Shown piece after piece: positions 6,353 to 10,674 of a stretch of DNA of 10,674 nucleotides (within the stretch, counting starts at the first letter, position 1; each line of letters opens with the position of its first letter). Under the pieces are notes generated by a model. That model saw nothing but the letters and a program-made list of their open reading frames with translations, was not told the DNA's origin and made no database searches. Position numbers and translations under genes: made by a program. This DNA is from Nitrospiria bacterium. GTDB lineage: Bacteria; Nitrospirota; CAKKRA01; 9FT-COMBO-42-15. The DNA is taken from contig CAKKRA010000174.1 in assembly GCA_919902475.1 (NCBI GenBank), forward strand, positions 1 to 10,674, given 5' to 3'.

Positions 6353-9300
6353 ATGGTTGAGGCAATAAATATCAATGTAAAAGGAAGGGCAAGATACAGG
6401 GTCAATAGCCTCTACCGTTCAGAATATTTAAAAGGACATATTGAATCAAGGCTTTCTGAAAATAAATGGATATCCCATGCCTCAGCAAGCGCATTAACAG
6501 GCAATGTCCTTGTAATCTTTAATTCCAATAATAACCATGAAAGCATAGCCTTGCTCATTGAGGGGATTGTATCAGAATACAAAAAAACAGACAGCACTGA
6601 TGAAACAGGACAGAAATATTATGATAAAAAGATAAAGGAATTAAAGAAGCTTATTAATAATGCAGAGGCTCAGAAAAGCAAACCATGGCATTTTATTGAT
6701 ACAGAGGCTGTTCTCAATATTTTTGGTGTGTCAAGAGGTCAAGGGCTGTCAGGCGACTCTGCAATCAAGCATCTTCAGCAGTACGGCCCGAATATCCTTC
6801 CTGAGGCAGTTCCACGTTCAGGGTTCAGCATATTTATTAATCAGTTCAAATCGCTTCCTGTTGCGCTTTTGGGCGCAGCAGCAGGCATCTCTATCCTTAC
6901 AGGCGGTGTTGCAGATGCGGTTATTATAGCTGGTGTTATTGTTATTAACGCAGCAATAGGTTATACAACAGAAAGTCAGGCTGAAAAGACCATCCATTCA
7001 TTAAAGAGGCTTGTCAGGCCGTCTGCCCTTGCAATAAGGGATGGAAGGGCGAAGGAGATAAGGGCTGATGAGCTCGTTCCCGGGGATATAATGGTTCTAA
7101 GGCCAGGCAGTTATGTTGCTGCTGATGCAAGGCTTATAGAGGCGCATTATCTCAGCGTAGATGAATCTACCCTTACAGGCGAGAGTATGCCTGTCCTAAA
7201 AAGAGTTCAGAGTCTGGAGTTAGGAGTTATGAGTGGAGAAAATTCCGCAACCCACAATCCGCAATCCGCAATTCCTGAAATCCCTCTTGCAGATAGGATA
7301 AACATGGTTTATATGGGCACGCTTGTTACAGGCGGACAGGCCATTGCTGTAGTTGCAGCAACAGGGGCATTTACAGAGATAGGCAAGATTCAGGCTATGG
7401 TAGGAGAGGCAAGGCCTCCTGAAACGCCTATGGAGAGACAGCTCGGCAAAATGGGCAGCCAGCTTGTAGTAATAGGAGGTGTTGTCTGCACTGGTGTATT
7501 TGCAATCGGGCTTTTAAGGGGATATGGTTTTCTGCAGATGCTAAAGACATCCATATCACTTGCTGTTGCTGCTGTTCCTGAAGGCCTGCCAACTATAGCA
7601 ACTACAACACTTGCCCTCGGCATCAGGGATATGAGAAGACACAATATCCTTATCCGGCATCTTGACGCTGTGGAGACGCTCGGCTCTGTCCAGACTATAT
7701 GCCTTGATAAGACAGGCACCATTACAATGAACAGAATGTCAGTGTCAGCAGTATATACAGGGAAGAAGCAGATAAATGTATCTGATGGTGAATTCTTTTA
7801 TGATGAGCAGAAGATTAAGGGCGCTGCAAAGGGTGAGCTCAGGAGGCTTATTGATATTACAGCCCTTTGCAATGAAAGCGAGGTAACAAAAAATGAAGAT
7901 GAATATATTGTCAGCGGTTCTTCAACAGAGAACGCCCTTATTTATATGACAGTAAACTCAGGGATTGATATTGTAAAACTCAGGGAAAGATTTCCAATTA
8001 TAAAGATACAGCATCGTTCTGAAAATCGTAATTATATGATAACCATTCACAAAGAAGAAAAGAAAAAGGGCAGGCTTATTGCAATAAAAGGGAGCCCGGC
8101 AGAGGTCCTTTCAATGTGCAAATGGCAAATGGTTAACGGCAAAAAGGTGCTTATAAAGGATGACGACCGCCTTGCCATAGAGATTGAGAACGAGCGCATG
8201 GCAGGCAATGCCCTTCGCGTGCTTGGCGCTGCCTATGCATTTGTTGATGAAGGCGCAGCATCAAATGAGTCAGGAGTTAACGATTCGGAGTTCGGAGTTA
8301 ATACAAACACAGAGCCAAATGCTTTTTACTCTGAACTTCTGACTCCAAACTCCGAACTAATTTGGCTTGGCCTTGTTGGAATGGCTGACCCTGTGAGAAA
8401 GGGTGTAAAGGAATTGATAGGTGATTTTCATAAGGCAGGGATTGACACAGTGATGATAACAGGCGATCAGAGCCCGACAGCTTATGCCATAGGCAGGGAG
8501 CTTAACCTGAGCAAGAGCGAGCAACTTGAGATACTTGATTCAACACATATTACAAATATTGACCCTGATGTTATGATGGCCCTCTGCAATAAGGTTGATG
8601 TATTTGCCAGAGTCAGCCCGGCTAATAAGCTTCAGATAGTTCAGGCGCTTCAGAAAAACGGAAAGGTCGTTGCAATGACAGGAGACGGGATAAATGACGG
8701 CCCCGCGCTAAAGGCCGCTGATATAGGCATTGCTATGGGCCATACCGGCACAGATGTTGCCCGTGAGGTGGCTGATGTTGTTTTAGAGGATGATAATCTT
8801 GAGACTATGATTATTGCTATAAGCCAGGGAAGGACTATTTACAGCAATATCAGAAAATCTGTTCATTTTCTTATCTCCACAAATCTAAGCGAGATAATGG
8901 TGATGTTTTCTGCAATCGCAGGCGGACTCGGCCAGCCTCTTAGCGCCATGCAGCTTCTCTGGATTAATCTCATCTCTGATATAGCGCCTGGCCTTGCATT
9001 GGCGCTTGAACCCCCTGAACCTGACGTGCTGAATCAGCCGCCAAGAAACCCTGATGATCCTATTATCAAGACATCAGATTTTAAAAGAATTGCCTTTGAG
9101 TCAACAGCATTGTCTGCCGGCGCATTATCTGCTTATGGCTATGGAGTTATGCGATATGGCATAGGCCAGAGAACAGGGACATTGGCATTCATGAGCTTAA
9201 GCATTGGACAGCTTCTTCATGCCATAAGCTGCCGCTCAGAAAAACACAATATATTTGAAAGGGAGAAAATGCCGTCTAACAGGTATCTCAATATAGCCAT

Positions 9301-9457
9301 TGGAGGCTCCCTTGGACTCCAGTTGCTGGCTATGGCGATCCCAGGGCTTAGAAATCTTCTGGGAATTACGCCGATCAGCATCTCTGACGGCATTGTTGTG
9401 GGAGGCAGCGCGCTTCTGCCGCTTTTGGTGAATGAAGGGACAAAAAGAACAGGTTAA
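6353..9457 (+). CDS. P2A-like cation-transporting P-type ATPase with N-terminal HMA-like domain
   Basis: 1034 residues. Residues about 1-77 are an HMA_2-like domain (ININVKGRARYRV, SALTGNVLV) without CXXC. The cation-ATPase N-terminal domain starts near W112, M1-M2 are at about 168-204, the actuator TGES is 275-278, M4 carries PEGLP (409-413), the phosphorylation site DKTGT is 452-456, nucleotide-binding KGSP is 579-582, DP is 679-680, TGDQ is 703-706 and GDGIND is 777-782. About ten spans are visible. Ligands matching SERCA are E410, N844, E847, N872 and D876, while the SERCA E908 position appears to be Q953. This points to Ca2+ or Mn2+, not to a P1B heavy-metal pump (no CPC). Two repeat-derived insertions, at about 284-307 and 636-669, keep the frame. 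The ribosome site is weak. Likely the core of the cluster; substrate not proven. Confidence 0.92.
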   Translation: MVEAININVKGRARYRVNSLYRSEYLKGHIESRLSENKWISHASASALTGNVLVIFNSNNNHESIALLIEGIVSEYKKTDSTDETGQKYYDKKIKELKKLINNAEAQKSKPWHFIDTEAVLNIFGVSRGQGLSGDSAIKHLQQYGPNILPEAVPRSGFSIFINQFKSLPVALLGAAAGISILTGGVADAVIIAGVIVINAAIGYTTESQAEKTIHSLKRLVRPSALAIRDGRAKEIRADELVPGDIMVLRPGSYVAADARLIEAHYLSVDESTLTGESMPVLKRVQSLELGVMSGENSATHNPQSAIPEIPLADRINMVYMGTLVTGGQAIAVVAATGAFTEIGKIQAMVGEARPPETPMERQLGKMGSQLVVIGGVVCTGVFAIGLLRGYGFLQMLKTSISLAVAAVPEGLPTIATTTLALGIRDMRRHNILIRHLDAVETLGSVQTICLDKTGTITMNRMSVSAVYTGKKQINVSDGEFFYDEQKIKGAAKGELRRLIDITALCNESEVTKNEDEYIVSGSSTENALIYMTVNSGIDIVKLRERFPIIKIQHRSENRNYMITIHKEEKKKGRLIAIKGSPAEVLSMCKWQMVNGKKVLIKDDDRLAIEIENERMAGNALRVLGAAYAFVDEGAASNESGVNDSEFGVNTNTEPNAFYSELLTPNSELIWLGLVGMADPVRKGVKELIGDFHKAGIDTVMITGDQSPTAYAIGRELNLSKSEQLEILDSTHITNIDPDVMMALCNKVDVFARVSPANKLQIVQALQKNGKVVAMTGDGINDGPALKAADIGIAMGHTGTDVAREVADVVLEDDNLETMIIAISQGRTIYSNIRKSVHFLISTNLSEIMVMFSAIAGGLGQPLSAMQLLWINLISDIAPGLALALEPPEPDVLNQPPRNPDDPIIKTSDFKRIAFESTALSAGALSAYGYGVMRYGIGQRTGTLAFMSLSIGQLLHAISCRSEKHNIFEREKMPSNRYLNIAIGGSLGLQLLAMAIPGLRNLLGITPISISDGIVVGGSALLPLLVNEGTKRTG
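7202..7274 (+). repeat. Heptamer element inserted after the TGES motif of the ATPase
   Basis: Five 7-nt units in perfect register at 7202-7236 (such as AGAGTTC, AGAGTCT and GGAGTTA twice) are followed by a 10-nt spacer and four units at 7247-7274 (GCAACCC, ACAATCC, GCAATCC, GCAATTC). It is translated in frame as residues about 284-307, between TGESMPV and PLADRINMVYMGT, where related ATPases normally have a short loop. Confidence 0.75.
8267..8358 (+). repeat. Inverted heptamer element in the nucleotide-domain region of the ATPase
   Basis: Five GAGTTAA-type units in register (8267-8301), a 22-nt spacer, then five units ending in ACT (8324-8358, e.g. CCAAACT and CCGAACT). The two arrays are largely reverse complements of each other (CGGAGTT-rich left against AACTCCG-rich right), so the element can fold as a long hairpin. 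It is translated in frame as about residues 639-669, between RVLGAAYAFVD and ELIWLGLVGMADP. Confidence 0.75.
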
Positions 9458-9521
9458 GGTTTAGGTTGAGAAAGATTAAAAATTTGTAATTCTTAGCCTT
9501 AGCCTCAACCTTAACCTTAAA
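9451..9521 (+). repeat. Hexamer inverted-repeat element between the ATPase and metK
   Basis: The left array is three AGGTTN units (9451-9468), which include the ATPase stop codon TAA at 9455-9457. The right array is five CTTAGC/CTTAAC-type units (9492-9521). An 11-bp perfect stem is possible between 9451-9461 and 9507-9517, with alternative pairing of GGTTGAG (9464-9470) with CTCAACC (9504-9510). It may form a stable 3' end for the ATPase transcript, but no T-tract follows, so an intrinsic terminator is not supported. Confidence 0.65.
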
Positions 9522-9535
9522 CAACGAGGTGAAGA

Positions 9536-10674
9536 ATGAAAGAAGACTTCATGTTTACATCAGAATCAGTAACAGAAGGTCATCCAGACAAGCTCTGCGA
9601 TCAGATAAGCGATGCTATTGTAGACCACTTTCTTCAGCAAGACAACTGTTCAAGGGTAATTGCAGAGTGCGCAGTATCTACATCAATAGTCTTTATAGCA
9701 GCAAGATTCGCATCCAATGCAGTTGTGGACTTTCCGAATATAGCAAGACAGGTTATCAATCAGATTGGTTATGAACAGCATGCATTTAATGGCAAGACCT
9801 GCAGTATTATAACAAGCCTCAAGGAACTGCCGGATGAGGAGTATTGCTGTTTTGATGAAAAAAAGCTGTCAGAAGAGGAGATAGAGGCGGTCCCTGTGAA
9901 GAATCAGGTTACACTCTTTGGATTTGCCTGCAATCAGACCTCTGCGCTTATGCCCCTTCCTATATGGCTTGCCCACAGGCTCGCAAGGAGGCTCACATCT
10001 GTAAGGCTGCAGAAAATCCTTTCCTATCTTGCCCCTGACGGCAAGACGCAGGTTGGCGTAGAGTATAGGAAGCGCAAACCCTATAGGATCCACAGCATAA
10101 CAGTAATCGCAAGCCAGAGCAGGCCTTTGGCGTCTGGCGGGCCTGATTTAAAAAGCCTGAGGGATAATATTATGGAAGCGGTTATTAATCCTATATTTCA
10201 GGATGAAGATATCAAGCCTGATGCAGAGACAAGGATATTTATAAATCCTGACGGTCCATTTATAGCCGGCGGGCCGTCAGTGCACTCCGGCCTTACAGGC
10301 AGAAAGAATGCTATTGATACTTATGGCGAGTATTCAAGGCACAGCGGTTCAGCATTGAGTGGCAAGGACCCTATGCGCATAGACAGGGTTGGCGCGTATG
10401 CAGCCCGTTATGCAGCAAAGAATGTTGTTGCTGCAGGCATTGCTGATGAATGCGAGGTTCAGATCAGCTATTCCATAGGCCTTTCAAGGCCTGTAAGCAT
10501 CCAAGTTGAGACCTTTGGCACAGGAAAGATGTCTGATAAAAAGATTGCAGGGCTTATTGAGAGGAATTTTGATTTCCGCCTCGCAGGCATTATAAGGCAG
10601 TTTAATCTTAAACACCTGCCATTAACTATCAAGGGAGGTTTTTACAGGAAGCTTGCTGCATACGGTCATGTTGG
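9536..10674 (+). CDS. metK: S-adenosylmethionine synthetase, divergent MetK type, 3' end beyond window
   Basis: Makes S-adenosylmethionine from methionine and ATP. 379 codons are seen and the frame is open at the window edge. The start ATG at 9536 has GAGGTG at 9526-9531. Family landmarks are TSESVTEGHPDK (residues 8-19), DGK in the middle domain, GLTGRK with R256 and K257, SGKDP..IDR and VETFGTG. Several usually invariant positions differ: the GAGDQG loop is PVKNQV, with Asn123 where the catalytic Asp is expected; the GD before GLTGRK is VH (H250); and the GGE segment is AAR. I recall a whole subgroup of bacterial MetK with these same changes, so this is probably a functional variant and not a decaying gene. 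It follows the ATPase by 78 nt and is probably unrelated in function. Confidence 0.9.
   Translation, partial: MKEDFMFTSESVTEGHPDKLCDQISDAIVDHFLQQDNCSRVIAECAVSTSIVFIAARFASNAVVDFPNIARQVINQIGYEQHAFNGKTCSIITSLKELPDEEYCCFDEKKLSEEEIEAVPVKNQVTLFGFACNQTSALMPLPIWLAHRLARRLTSVRLQKILSYLAPDGKTQVGVEYRKRKPYRIHSITVIASQSRPLASGGPDLKSLRDNIMEAVINPIFQDEDIKPDAETRIFINPDGPFIAGGPSVHSGLTGRKNAIDTYGEYSRHSGSALSGKDPMRIDRVGAYAARYAAKNVVAAGIADECEVQISYSIGLSRPVSIQVETFGTGKMSDKKIAGLIERNFDFRLAGIIRQFNLKHLPLTIKGGFYRKLAAYGHV

Noticed and set aside
7202..8358. Frameshift or pseudogene in the ATPase because of the repeats
   Set aside because: The frame is continuous through both patches and all catalytic motifs on either side are intact.
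6353..9457. P1B heavy-metal ATPase or ferrosome-type FezB pump
   Set aside because: M4 has PEGLP instead of CPC/SPC-type motifs, and M5/M6 carry SERCA-like N, E and D ligands, so P2A is the better class despite the HMA-like N-terminus.
9458..9535. SAM riboswitch upstream of metK
   Set aside because: The gap is only 78 nt and is filled by the hexamer inverted-repeat element; no riboswitch core was recognised.
9529..9774. Plus-strand 81-codon frame overlapping the metK start
   Set aside because: It is a frame shadow of metK with an Arg/Ser-rich composition and no family features.

Overview
The window suggests a bacterium of moderate G+C with densely packed genes. It carries a pstSCAB-phoU operon, a metK of the divergent GHPDK...KNQV type, and many short tandem-repeat patches. 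My best guess is an uncultured Nitrospirota or Desulfobacterota-like lineage. This rests on protein style and repeat content read by eye, not on a database search.

Layout. Positions 1-4138 (+) hold a phosphate module: the 3' part of pstS (phosphate-binding protein), pstC and pstA (permeases, overlapping by 8 nt), pstB (ATPase, directly abutting pstA) and phoU. Positions 4116-4604 (-) hold two small genes: an 88-residue CXXC-less HMA-like protein, then a 59-residue four-cysteine protein whose 3' end overlaps phoU tail-to-tail. A 195-bp divergent promoter region (4605-4799) follows. Positions 4800-9457 (+) form a tight cluster: a DUF5132-like small membrane protein, an HMA-like protein with two membrane spans, a 226-residue protein made of 22-residue amphipathic repeats, and a 1034-residue P-type ATPase with its own N-terminal HMA-like domain. 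Positions 9536-10674 hold metK, cut by the window end.

How the genes may work together. The Pst proteins import phosphate and PhoU restrains that import. The ATPase has P2A (Ca2+/Mn2+-type) ion ligands rather than P1B heavy-metal motifs. It shares its N-terminal module with two small neighbours, and all three copies carry the same LTG(S/N)V motif. Together with the DUF5132 protein, whose architecture recalls mycobacterial PacL scaffolds, and the apolipoprotein/synuclein-like 22-mer protein, this suggests a membrane platform or compartment for a divalent cation, possibly linked to phosphate. That is inference; no function of the assembly is proven by sequence.

The other striking layer is a set of composite short tandem repeats, some 7-nt arrays and one 6-nt array, often with a left and a right array around a short spacer. 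Three of them sit in frame inside protein-coding genes (the PstA N-terminus and two places in the ATPase). Others lie between genes or overlap a stop codon.
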